A DNA stretch of 64,000 bases, taken from NCBI GenBank assembly GCA_008508345.1, contig QNGE01003911.1:1-64000 (forward strand). The letters run 5' to 3'. The notes below the pieces were generated by a model. That model saw only the letters and a program-made list of their open reading frames with translations, was not told where the DNA came from and made no database searches. A program made the translations under genes and the position numbers. The stretch comes from Paragonimus westermani. Its lineage: Eukaryota > Platyhelminthes > Trematoda > Plagiorchiida > Troglotrematidae. Of this stretch, positions 10,827-23,550 are shown piece by piece; the first letter of the stretch is position 1, and the number at the start of each line of letters is the position of its first letter.

Positions 10827-13800
10827 TAGGTTTGGCAGTTTGATACTGCAATGTTCATTATCACACAAAAATCGGGTTTGTTAGCATGTACAGGAAAACA
10901 GAAAGTTGATAGTGATTTACCAAAAATGGGTATAATGATAGATCGCAAAACTTTTCACCAAGTGCAGAATAAAAGGAACTGACAAACATATGTTTTAACG
11001 AAACCCGTAGTCGTGCCATTTCATTTATAGTGGTTAACTAATGCATATTGATTAGAACGTGCAAATAACCTAAATGTGTGTAGGTGATGAGGAAGCAATC
11101 AACGCGATCTCGATAATCAGCCAGTTGATCTGTACAGTCAGCCATGGTTAGCTCAAAGTGATTTGTCTGCTGGTGGTCATTAGACGGTCAGGAACTAATG
11201 GATACAATTAGCCTTTAAAATTGTAATGACTCGATAACGAAATTGACAATGCAACTTCGCTAATTATTTCACTTTTCCGGTGTTTACCTGCATAGTTTGC
11301 CGCATATTTTGTTGAGCACCATGAATACTATGGATGTACACCTTACTGCGAAATGTACTTTCACTCTGATTTTGACTTGGTCATTCTGTCTAAAAACTGT
11401 AAGCTTTTACTGAGTACATTTTTGTTCAGTGGTCTCTGGTGGTAACTGTCTTGGGATCAATGAAACATCACTTTTGAAACTTACCTGTGATAATTATCCT
11501 ACTCCTGGTATCTTTTGCCTCCCCATCCCGGATGTTTATTTAGCCATAACTATTAGGAATAGAATTTATTTATTGTCACGACCGATGTATATTTCTGGCA
11601 ATCTTTGTTCAAAGGTCTGCTTCACTGTCTGTTGCAATATCAGTTACACTTTTTTTAATAAAATAACGTGCAACTTTAGACATGATACAACATATGAACG
11701 CAGCGGAAACAGATTTAACGAATGTGGTCATCAAACTTGGATTTATTAACAAATCACGTATCAATTCCGAAATCCCATTCCAAGTTACTTGGCAACTGTT
11801 ATTGGTGGTTCAATAGCTGCTACAAATGAAGGTAACTGCTAACTGGATTCCGGTGTTCACTGACTAGGATATGATTCACGTGGGATCGTCGTAGTCACCG
11901 TAAATAATAGCGTTTTACTCATTTGCAGAATGAGGCTATCTTCGGGAACTAACTGAGATCAAGAGAACTGATAGAAACAGAGATGAGCGAAGGTTATGTG
12001 CACTCTCGTCTGATCAGAAATTTTAACCAGCAGTTTTTGAAATGCCTGTATGAAGCTGTGGCATTCAGTAGGGCACCTGTAAATCCAAACGTGATATAGT
12101 CAGTAGAAAACTACAGAAATTGAACAAGGATACAAATAAACAAAAGTGTATGCTAACCCAGCGTTTTACTGATAACAGAAGCACCAGCGGATCACTTTCT
12201 GAAAGTTTTAGTTTACCGAGGTTAGAGCACTTTAGCGATTGAAGTTACAAGTAGTCTTCTAACGTCTCCTAATTTGTAGTAGGCTACATGCCATCGTAGT
12301 TTAGATAAAAGTTGTTCAGACGTCTTATCATAGATAGACTTCCAAAGTAAGTCTCCTTTGACGTAGAAACTCGTTGTTTTAACTAGTTTCTATCATACTG
12401 TAGGAAGTACAAGTGAAGTAATATTACGGCCGTCAGTCCTTTGTCAATGTAAAATTGCAAATATGTCCGCAGACACTCGTTGCTACCTTATAAGGGAACC
12501 CTGCTGTGTATAGCTGTGATTGCTTTACTTTGCTCTAAGGAAGCAAACGGGGAGTGAATAAGTCCGAAGGGAGCTTTTATGTGCTAACAAACTCCCGTGT
12601 GGGACCACCAAGTGACGGCTTTCAACCCACGAGAAACAGCCAGTCTCATCTGTCTCTTCCAGATGAACAGATACAAATGTCACACCCAAAGCTACTGCAA
12701 TAGAATTCACATAAGTAACTGTTGAACACAGAAGTAGTTTGTGGGCCCAGTATTTGGAGGACTACTGGGAAAATGGGAATAAAGCCGTGCTTATGTGTGG
12801 AAGTATTTAATCCAAACAACGAAATTCAACTTGATTCTAGATTAGGTTTATGTAGAATGTCTGTATTGATGTACACGCGGTAGCTGAAGCGTTCGATAGT
12901 GACTCTTTTATTGAAGCAACACATTGTCCCAGAATTGTAAGGCCAAACACTTTGCACAAAAGACTGATGAGTGATAGCTTTGGTGCGAACAAAAATGTAC
13001 TACAAAATGAACTGATGTTATATCGTACAATAAGACTGGTCAAAAATGACCGTTCCACATTTTCGTGTCACGTATGAAACTAAACGTGCATGTCATGTTG
13101 TATTCATCGTGACTAATGATTTGGCACTTTCATTATCGTTTAACTGTAGGGAAAAACACTGAGAATAATTCTGTTCATATCGTAATTCTGTTGGATTATT
13201 CTCGCTGTGTTATTACGGCATTATCGAATATTCCCCATCCCCTTTTTGTAATGGGAATGAGTTGGCCAACATTTTAAGTTCCACAGTCTACTCATGTGTG
13301 GACCTTTATCTTTAAACATTCAGCCACGAAATAGCTCCGAAACCTCGTTTGTAAACGGTTCGAAAGAACGAAATATTGGTTATTCTCGAAGGTCACCGCT
13401 ATAACTTATGGATAAACTCTCAAACCCCGAAACCAAACTTGTTGCGTTTGTCATGCAGTAAATGTTAACTTTAAAATTACGATATAATAAAACAAATAAA
13501 TACGTACCACAGCAATTCGTGTGAAATAGTTATCAATTTCTGATTACCAAGCCGCCAACGCTATGGACAGGATTCGTCGATCGATTACAATATGATCCGA
13601 ATGAAACATCAATTTAAGTATGAACATTTGTATTGTCATACTGTGCAATTCCACACTTGTCCATACACAACTGTTGTAGGTCACTTCAGCGTTTCTAATT
13701 ACTGCGCCTTATCGACCACTTAGTTAATAGCGAGGTATTCGTAAACAATCGACAACTGACAATGAAACATCGCACACACCAGCTGCATTATCCGCTCATT

Positions 13801-15099
13801 TTTCTTAATCCAGCTATGCAGTAGTCAATATAATAATCAAGATCTGACTCAGAGACATGACAAAGTTTACGACACTTTCAGATCACGTACACGTTCCAAC
13901 AACGTCCGTGAGTCTGTCTCCTTGAAAATTGCATCCAAAACTGACATAAACAGGCAGTAAAAAAATTGGTCAAAAATTGCCAGCTGGTGGCTCAAATGAA
14001 GCTAAACACATCACTTAACAAAATCTATCTTGTATCAATTTGTGTTTCGTGAAGTTCTATCATACTGACTGTGAGAAACTAAACATGCTAGCTTTTTGTT
14101 GTCAGTCAACAGACTTTTAGTTAGTAATTGCTAGAAATTTCAAGACGAATGTAACTTTGAAAAATAAAGTCAAAAACTTTATGTTGCACTATTTATGCCA
14201 TGACATAAAAGTGCTTAAATTTTATCGATTCAAAGTCGAACTGTACAACGAATTACAATGAAATGTCAATTGTCTACTGGTGCACAGAGCCAACCATTAT
14301 CAGGTTACTGGGAGGCTAACGATCAGTTCCTCTTGAATACACAGAACGGACCTGTTCCTTTTTTCTTGGCATCCGAGTAGTGATATCCGGGTAGGCTTGA
14401 GTTGGTGGTTGTGTCAGTGACCCTCAAACCCCTGGCCGTGCTCCAGTGATGATGCGCCAACAAGTGTTAGACAATGGTTGACGCAGGCTAGTTGTAGATT
14501 CGAGTGTTTGTATCGGCAGTTGGCGTAGCACCAGTTGAATGCATAACCTGAATTTTGACCCACCACTGCAGATTTTCAACAATTTTGGTCTGCAACTGAC
14601 ACCTGATTCTGCCGAAGTATATGACTTCACACCCACGGTGATGCTATTAGATGACTTGAGATTTGGCTGATGGAGGTACCGGTTGTTTGGTTGGAATTGT
14701 TGGAATACGAACGGATCTTTAATCTTTAGCCTATTCACTAGCGTTGATGACCTCTTTGATATCTGTATGAAGACTGTTCTGCAGTGGTAGTAGTAGTTGT
14801 TTTTGGCGCGTTGAACTACCTCCCCGTGGTGACGACTGGACAGCCTCAGTGCAAACCTTGACTGACTAAGCATTCTGTAACCTCAGATAGGGCCAACCGC
14901 TCTACCTGGTTTCAATTTACTGGTTACTTTCGATCGAGAAAATGAAAATACCGCTAGCGTTCCCGCACCGGCATCTACCAGTACACGCGATAGGCGTGCG
15001 CAGCACATCTGTCCAGAATATTGTCAGATATGTTAATCGAAGGCCAGCTTGTCGGCGTATACTCGTATGCATCGAAACAGAGATGGTGCAGAACAGGAA
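10827..15099. other. Unassigned upstream region
   Basis: This is 4.3 kb between the UPF0489 start and the R2-type element. Short open frames on both strands show no recognisable family. The promoter of the UPF0489 gene should lie in its first part but no motif stands out. The last 700 bp may be the 5' part of the R2-type element. Confidence 0.5.
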
Positions 15100-17810
15100 G
15101 CAAGTGTTCAGCCTCCTGCACTTCTTGACTGCGCCAACTGTGACGGCAGGTTTCCAATCCTGTCGAACGCAGCCGCGAGAAGCTCAGACACATACAGCCG
15201 CCGGATCAAACTGGTCTTGGCAAGAATCGGTTTACCTAGTCAGATATGCCAATGAGCCGGTCCCGTCGTGTTCTACTAGACTCAGAGTTCATTACCGGTC
15301 CCTATCCAATTTTCCTGGTCGTACTCTGGAGAATACTATGACGCCCCTTTGTGCTGTGAATTGGCAGAAACATACTGTCCCCAATACTGATCCCACCTCC
15401 GCCTTACAGATAAACATGACGTCAGATGGTGAGTCCCAAGCTGCTGAACAATCCGAGTGGTTTTCCCGTTTCTCACAAACAACAATAACCCAACTGGTAT
15501 CCAACAGCGAAGCTGTCTTATATAGTGACGAATCATTAACAGTTGCCCGCGACCTTCATGCAGGCGTTTTCTCAATGGTAAAATTAAGTCCACTGCCTAA
15601 TATGCACACCTTTTAAGCCTTTCCGTACACGTGATGGCTGGTCACTTGAAGACGTGTTGGTGTCGCTGGAGTAAACCATTCAGTCAGGAAGCAGATATGG
15701 AAAGTCAACTACGCTGCAATCCCAAACCTCACTATCAGCAAAAGAAAGAGGCTGCTTTTACAGTCTTTTATGAAAATTGGTGAACTGCTTACAAGACGAG
15801 CTGTGACCACCGGGATAGTTTCAACGAGTACTGGTCCGAGGTGTTATCGGCCCATCCGTAGGCTGATAAGCGACCATCACGTACAAATCTGCTTCCGGAA
15901 TGGTCTTTGGTCACCCGGATCACTGTGAACACAGTGAACAGCTGGGAAACTAGCGTTGCAGGTTTGAAGAAACTGTTGCCCAAAAATTCTAAAGCGTATG
16001 TGAGCTGATGCCTTGACCAAATATTTCAACCCCTTTCTGCTAACTGAAGAATGCCGATCCATCTGTGCCGCTCTCACGTCAGATTTGTGCTGAAAGTGGA
16101 TGACACTTTCTTCTCCAGCGAACAGACACCTATCGCTATATCTTCAACACTGGTACGTTGCCTTTACAAGATACTGGCTGATGGTTGGAAAGTGCTTTTA
16201 CAACTGCTCGCTCTTCAGTTCGCATTTCTACACCATGATGGTTTCCTCCATGCGACTTTGCGAATCCATGCCCTGCCCCGGAACTCGCGATCCACGCCTT
16301 CCAGCCTGTGTGCGGCTTTTTTCGACGTGCCCAAAGTGTTCGACTCGACATCACAGGACTCACTGAATCGGCCCGTGCTTTTGGTGCTCATCCCTCTCTG
16401 ACACACAGCATTTTCGATCCTTTTCTAAACGCTTCCACCACTCTGGAAAGCTCTGTCATACTACCTCAACGTGGTGTTCACCAGAATGACCTACTGTGGC
16501 CACTGCTGCTCATGGTAGTGAATGAATCGTTGGCTCTATCCCAACGGGAGCTTGGTTGTCAGTTCCACGGTAAACTTGTCGGTGGTTTCGCGTACGCTGA
16601 CGACCTGAACCTCCAGGCCGAGAATCTGACGTTCATCTCTGAGAAGATTGCAGCGGCGGCTAACGCTTTGGATTTATCCGGACTGAAAATCAAAACAAGT
16701 GAGACCGAATTTGTGATAATCTTTGACGATCATAAGCACAACACAACAGCTATCGTTGCTGAGCCTATTTTCTTTGGCCGGGACATTATCCACCCATTAG
16801 GCCTCTCTGGCAAGGTGACTTATCTGGGTATATCGTTCACCTGGAAAGGTAAAGCATTCACTGATCACCGACTGCAGCCTCGTTAGATACTAGATGAAAA
16901 AATATCAAAGTGCTCCCGGAGCCGCATCAGCGCTTATATCTTCTCAGGCTGAATCTGGTTCCAAGAGTGAATGGCTTGCAGTTTATACGGTGATCCCATC
17001 GAAATACTCTTGAAGTTATGTACTACACCATTCGCCAGTTTGTTCGGCATTGGCTCCGTCTTCCCAAAGACACACCCTCATCACTTACATCTATACCTTA
17101 TTAAGGCTGGACAGTTTGAAGACTCCAGGTCTGTCCACCACTGTTCTTACCTCGCGAGTGGAGGGACTACTCTCCAGTCAACGTCCAGTTTTGAAAAACG
17201 TGGTTAAAAACCATTCGTTTGGACCAATCAAGAGGAAAGTCAGTTTCCCAGTAGGTGTTCAAGGTGTGGTAGTGATGAACGAGGAGGAAGCTCACAGAGC
17301 ATGGAGGGATAAGTCTCATCGTACTTCAGATGGTCGTGGTCTTAAGGAGGTTTCCCGATCTTTATTCCCCAACTATTAGCTGCTGAATCCAGACCACAAT
17401 CTCCTCAGAATCCTTATTCGTGCCATCCGGCTAAGATGCGGTCTTTTGCGGATCATAGTCCAGAGTTCTCGAATAGGTCGCGGTGACTACTCAGTTCTCT
17501 GTCTTGGCGACGTCGGTTAACCAGGAAGGCTTACTCATATTCTCTAAGCGTGCTGGATCACCCACGATATGCGTTGTGTTCGATACATTCGCGAGCCCAA
17601 GGACTTAGCGAAAGGGCTGCGCAACCTAAGCTTCACAATCTTCGAGGGGATATGATTACCAGCGGCTAACACTCTCATCAAACCCGACGTTATTGCGGTT
17701 TGTGACCTTGCAGCTTTGAAACTGGATGTTAGTTTAGTGGCCGACTACCAAAACCAATTGGCCTGGACAGGCAGACAGAACCGACTCTCATAATGTCGTC
17801 ATTCAGTCCA
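15100..17810 (+). mobile_element. R2-type non-LTR retrotransposon with restriction-like endonuclease, decayed
   Basis: Order: CANCDGRF at 15130, the first half of an N-terminal zinc finger whose histidines are lost; RT block PIAISSTLVRCLYKILADGW near 16126; motif A AAFFDVPKVFDS near 16315; a frameshift at about 16370-16400; a degraded GVHQNDLLWPLL block; intact YADDL at 16593; GISFTWKG near 16830. From 17401 one frame with a few stops gives IRAIRLRCG, a C-x3-V-x7-H-x4-C knuckle (second Cys lost) and KPDVIAV-x8-KLDVSLVAD, the PD...D core of the R2-class endonuclease. This places it with R2/NeSL-type, not APE-type, LINEs. It is not inserted in rDNA as far as the window shows. Stops and frameshifts make it inactive. 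Confidence 0.82.
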
Positions 17811-20800
17811 CCCTCCATACCGTAGGGTGTGATGGGAATTCTATTCATCATTCGCCGGTGATCACCAATTTCCTTGATATCCACGTGTATCCACATTCTT
17901 GCAGTGCTATCTTCCGACTGGGACTCTCCCCCTATGCAACCTTTGAGCTATGTCTACGGACTGTTCTTGGTTCACTGAAAACCTGTGAAACATTTATGTA
18001 GGAAAACTGGCGACGAATATCATTACCTTCTGACGGTTTTCTCACTATAAAAGACATTCCCCCTTCTCGTTGTATGACCCCTGAATGCGGTAACACTCTT
18101 GTGTGCTGAAGATCTTTTGATTTTGATTTTTGTCCTTTCTATCTCTTATAATATCACACAAGTGACTTTCGCTTGATGACCATTATTATTAACGTTTGCT
18201 ACTCTTGTAGAAGGCCTTGTCAGTTGTTCAGTGATGTTAACTACGCAGCGTTTTTTTAATAAAAATGCATAACATTTGATTCCACCGCTTACTGTTCCTT
18301 TCACTGAGGCTGTATGGATTGCTGTTAAAACAAACGATAAGTAGTATGCGTGGTCTGTGATTATCAGCGGCATATAAGTGAGGTGTGGCAACAACCAGAA
18401 AGCCGTTCGTGAGATTCCAGCGAACTTGGACGAGTAGATGTACGTTAGTTAAGTCACCACACCTCGTAAAACCATAGTCTATTTCAATGTTCCCAACAAT
18501 TATTAACATACTGACTGATGTTTGCATGTACGACCTCATTGTTAATGTATTGCTAATGTGACTAGAATACCATATATCGAACTGTGCCCGTAACGCATAC
18601 ATAAATTTAGACGTGCGTAGGCAAGCCAGGCTTAATCCGACGAAAAGACAGAAGTCACGGTAAAAGTATTCAGTCGTAAACAAATCGTAGCGAGTGAAAC
18701 GAACCCTCGCATTTTCCAGACGATATCCAATTACGGAAAATCTGGGCTCCGGCTGTATCCGAACCAGCGACAGAAACAACACGCCCAAGCGCGATAAGAG
18801 CTAAGCTGTGAAGCCACAACGGTGGCTCAGAATTGTCACATTCGGACTTTGTTAACCACATTTTGTCGCACTTTTTGATAGTATGTATAACTTGCTCGTC
18901 AAATGGAGAAAGTGATCCTGTGGAAATTCCCAACACATGTACAGCACTTGATATCGTGGTTTACCCACTGGTTACGTGATTCCGGTTGATTACCGGCCAA
19001 TAGGTTATTGTTATTTTAGATATCCATGGTGTTCTCCACGTCACCGTACATGTCTTACATCCATCCAGTCACCCCCACACTTTCATGCAGATTCCTCGCC
19101 TTGATTTGGCTGAATTTTTCTAAACGCCTCGTGATATAAACGAACCGTTGCGACGCCACTAGTTGTTTTGAGATTAATTGTTTTAGCGTACCGGGATAAT
19201 TACTCACATAACTAAGTGGTACGCGTGGTTCAGAAAATATCGAATACAAACCGCATGAAATCAGCAGTGATAAATTATAGTACTCAGTTCGGCAGAATTT
19301 CTTCACAGTCTGGCTAACTATTACAACCGTCGACTGATTGCTAGTTCTCAACGGGAATAAAAAAGGGATGAGAATTCATGGAACTTCCCAAATATTTCGT
19401 AACCTTCATCTGTTGCTAGTCCACACACAGTTTTTGGATGATAAATGTCATTTTTTAAAGTTCGGTTTATCTGTCTTACGGAGACAAGGTGGAAAGTATG
19501 GTCACCATCACAATTCCCGTTAACTACCCCTCACTTCTACACTCATGTTGGCTTTCAAAACGGAATAAATTTGTTGATTGTCCATTATTTGCTCAACCAA
19601 GGCCTTTGTTGGTCTATTCTTTTTCAGACCCTGCTTCGAAAACTTCCCACTGAAAACTTTTCAAAGATTTGTATTCTAAATTTACATAAGTGGTTCATAT
19701 AACAGGGTGTATGGTCATGATTTACCGGAGACCCACACCTGATGAGTGGCCGTAACATCCGCGTTGTTCGTGGGTTTTTTTGTAAAACAGATGTTTGTCG
19801 CACTGTTCCCATGAGATAAATCCTTGGGAGTTACTTTCAGTTCGCAGAAAATTTTTCAACCAACCGCTTTTGAGTTTCACTTGAAAGGATTCTTAAAGAT
19901 ATAGTGGCAGCAGTTCTTCCTATGAAGAGTGGGGTATTCTTGTTATACGCAGACTGGCTTGTCAACAAGTTATCAATTATAAATCTGTCTGACGTCAAAA
20001 TCTAACCTACACCCCGTATACCAGCCCACTGACGACTAGATCGAATGACACGAAAAATGGACAGGATTAGAAATATTTGACTGTGAGCTATGCGAAAAGT
20101 GTACTGCTGGTGCACTTATTTATGTGAAGGCTGTTCTTAATAAAAAGAATTCGTTTCAATTTGGGATTCATCAAATGATGACAATGATCAATAGTGCAGA
20201 CCAGGAATTATTCCAGCCTATGTGTAACGATTCTGATGCGCTGCAATAACAAATTTTTATCACGCCTTTTTCTATTCTCTATACTTTTACGAACGGTTTA
20301 TAGGTGTACCTGCTGTTTTGGATGAAAAGAGCGAATGAAAGAACGTTTTATCCACTACTTAAGAAGTGGGCACTCGTCTGCAAGTAAGGATAGTTCTGAG
20401 GTTTTGCAGCTTATAGTGACAAGTTAACATATGGACACCACCATTTCTTTCTTGAGTGCGTTCCAGTACTTCTTGTGTTTTCCCCCGGTTACCTCAATAA
20501 CTGAACACGCGTCTAAACCAGGTTACTCGCAAGCAGACTGATGTGATCTTTCATCCCCTTCATACTACTACTGACTATCAAACCTTGTAGGAGCTTCGTG
20601 AAACAACCGTGACACACTGCACACGGCATAAGGTTGTTCAACCTATTAAGAACTATCATGTCGAATCCTCGGTCATAATTATGAACTTGTGTCATCTTCT
20701 CTAATGAGATCGAAACTCAAGTCTAGTGCTCCTTTTCGAAAGAGGCTGGCTGGATAGTCAATCTCAATGTTAAGACTGCGATCAAGTGCGCGTGATGTTT

Positions 20801-22515
20801 AGCTTAAAAAAGTTTTAATTTCTCAGCCATGCTCTCATTGAGGGAGATATATGTGAGTGTAATATTCTACATTTGAACGAAAAATACCTCCACAGAAGTG
20901 ACAAAGGTGGGTGTCTGCTGCGGAGACCCCATGCTACGAATACTTTAGTACTTGTGATTAATATAGTACGAAAGGAAATGACCACACACTGTTAGATATA
21001 TATTTAACTGCAATGAAACTATTAGTCAACAAAACTGGAAATTGAGCAGAAAAATTTCTCTGTTGATGAATGTGACGAAATACACTAATTCCTAGCAGGT
21101 CAAGTAAGTAAACCAACATAAACCGCAACTGATAAAGCTTGAGATAACTTAAATTCACACTTGTAATACTTTAGTAGGCGTCGTGTTCTGAAATGTCTGT
21201 GAAGAAAATGAATACTATTGACTAGTTTTGTTACAGATTTTGGTTTTGAACAGATTAGTGTGTGAACGATTCAGGCTATAACTGAATCCAAGCCAGTGAC
21301 AGTGGTCACATGCCTCTGAGTGCTTCGGGCTTCACCAGCTGTGCTGCAAAATTGATCTGACAGTTTAGAACAACCAGCTTAGAAACCCATTGCTGAACCA
21401 CTTATTGTGGTTTTGTTCACAGACTGACCTCGTGGAAAGACCGTGAAGACATTTACCTTGAATAGCTACTGTTGACCTAGACCAAAACTGCCACGTGACA
21501 GAAATTGTGTTGCTGTTAAGTTATTTGATAGCTTTCTTAAGAAGGAAGAGATTCAAGTGTGCAAACTCTTGATTTCGGTTGGGTCCAAATCAGCAGAATT
21601 TAACCTTTCACGTATGTCCCTCCTACTCATATCCTTTTATATGTACAACCACCTTAAGCTTAGGCAGATGGTTTCCGACTGTTTCGACGGGTTTCTTAAC
21701 GAAGCTTACAAGCCGTTATAGCTAAGCGGTTTTTCACATATCAACGCGCAAACCGGTTTACTAACTGTTTAAAGTTTACTGTATGAAAATGCAAGGTCAG
21801 AAGGAAATGTGTCTTGTTGGAACTTGCCACGGCACTGTGAAAATCCCGTTATAAATTATAGAAAATTTTCTGATTGAAGCACTCGATAGAACAGCAAACC
21901 CCTACAAAATAGACAGGGTTATTAGTAAACCGCGAGGACAGTTCCGGCTGGCGTTTTACACAGAATTCTAATATCTGCTTCACGTCATACATCTTTATAC
22001 GGAAAGTTAAGTTTGGCTGGAAATTTTCTGCGTCATGATTTATTGAAACTTAAAGAAATATCATTTAGCCAAGTTATCCACATATTCAGAAGCTCTGTGT
22101 TTTGAATCGGGAGTTGATATGAACACACTGTTCACCTAGTTGTGTTCATCAAATGCATATCCATTAGGGCTGCATAGACCACATTTTATCATAGCTACAT
22201 TCGTCTGTAGGTGCTGTTCAACTTCAGTCAACCTACTGCTCTCTTATTTGTCAGTAGTTAAGGTATCATTTAGCAAGTTGTATGATTCCAGCGTGATAGA
22301 AGGTCCCAATCGTTCGGCTATCAGTTTGAAGTGAGTGATGAGTTCTTGTGTCTGTCCTTCAGAAGACCAGGCAATTTTAATACTACTCACGGATTAGTGT
22401 GACTGACAATTTAAGTATGACAAACGGCACCTGCCTAGGTTGATGCGTTGCAGCCAGCACAGTTCCCGCATGATTGTGTGGTAATGAAGGACAAGTGCAT
22501 TTCAACGCACATGAC
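17811..22515. other. Unassigned region, start possibly R2-element 3' UTR
   Basis: About 17811-18130 is probably the 3' end of the R2-type element. Beyond it are scattered open frames (183 codons at 18788-18237 and 98 at 19351-19055, both minus) with no family resemblance and no clear splice context. I see no other element. Confidence 0.45.
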
Positions 22516-22737
22516 CCGCAGTCAGAAACCCCGTTAAATGATGCCTTGGTTTCTCTTTATCAATCACGGGGATGCACAACAAACTTTCGCAGGAAGATTC
22601 AAATTTTGTCAGTTGAAACTGGACGCTACGGGATCGCTGGAGCAGTTTATATTTCTCCTTGCCCATACTGTCTGACAAAAAGACTATACGGCTATCCCAA
22701 AGTAGAAGAGGGTTATGATGACCGAATAACTCGTCGC
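22516..22737 (-). CDS. Candidate internal exon of an unidentified gene
   Basis: The acceptor TCTGTTACTCAG and a usable donor GCGG|GTCATG bound 222 bp, phase 1 to phase 1, open throughout. The peptide begins GDELFGHHNPLLLWDSR and has mixed charged and hydrophobic composition typical of real protein. I do not recognise the family. It could belong with the minus-strand candidates at 23.2-23.5 and 25.5 kb. Confidence 0.35.
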
Positions 22738-23231
22738 CTGAGTAACAGATAATCACATACATGAGACACTGCTTACCGAAGGTTAGGTGAATTACCATTG
22801 CAATCAGTTCGCCATTTCGGATCTCAACGGATCAACACAGATAATGTAGAATGAAGCTTCAGTGTTCATAATATTAAGACCAACAGCAGATGGATCAGAA
22901 TCAGTCATGCAAAATGGAAATGCATAACTGGTGAATTGTGCCAAATTTCACACTTTTCAACAATAGACAAACCGTTCACAGTTATATCCCAAATAACAAC
23001 CTGTACACATCAAGTGGACAGAAGTTTAAGTGATTTCGTGCAATCAGGTGGAATGAAAGACTCAGCGCTACCGATACCACTGATGAAGGAACATTTAGGA
23101 GCGCCGTTAATAATGAATGATTGAGTTGTATGGCGTCTAGAATCAATCGAATCAACAGAATTTACACTGAAGAAAATAGATTGAAGGTCAGACTGTAGAC
23201 TGGTCTTCTGGGGAAGTATGGAGTTAACTGA

Positions 23232-23550
23232 TCATTGAACTAAAACAGGTAGCTTAAATGTGGTATACGACATAGTAGGTATGACATTTTGAATCGCAAC
23301 CTGGGAATGTAGACCAAAGCCGTTTATGTCCACGTGATTAACGATTGTTCCAACGTTATTCACTTTCGAGTAAAAGACAAGATTTAGACGCTGCACTTCT
23401 TCAAGAAGTTCCTGCTTCAACTATCGTTGTCAGTGCTTTTCTACTCCTCATTATCGTTAGCACTGTCTAACACAGCTGGTTCCTTGCTCAACCAGGCTTT
23501 AATATCTTCAAATAGTTCACAGAATAATCTAGCTAATTGGAAGAAGGGAT
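23232..23550 (-). CDS. Candidate exon pair of an unidentified gene
   Basis: Minus-strand frame 1 (about 23550-23452) reads LARLFCELFEDIKAWLSKEP. A second frame begins near 23408 and reads LKQELLEEVQRLNLVFYSKV and GTIVNHVDINGFGLHSQ. A very short intron of roughly 45-60 bp would join them, but the candidate donor (GCT|GTGTTA) is weak and exact borders are uncertain. Leucine and acidic residues spaced as in helices suggest a helical protein. Family not recognised. Confidence 0.3.

Noticed and set aside
12837..13058. Plus-strand reading AVAEAFDSDSFIEAT, like RT motif A.
   Set aside because: No other RT block lies nearby in either direction.
14424..14873. 149-codon minus-strand frame upstream of the R2-type element.
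   Set aside because: Ser/Arg-rich with no family match; more likely non-coding or part of the element 5' region.
18237..18788. 183-codon minus-strand frame.
   Set aside because: Composition is not convincingly protein-like, no motif is visible, and a frame of this length can occur by chance in a 64-kb window.
18730..18800. tRNA-like stretch on the minus strand (GCTTAGCTC ... GGTTCGGATAC), perhaps a SINE head.
   Set aside because: The A and B boxes each miss consensus positions and no tail or second copy was seen.
9122..18867. Shared 15-mer TAACCACATTTTGTC at 9122 and 18853.
   Set aside because: A shared 15-mer is expected a few times by chance in 64 kb, and similarity does not extend beyond it.
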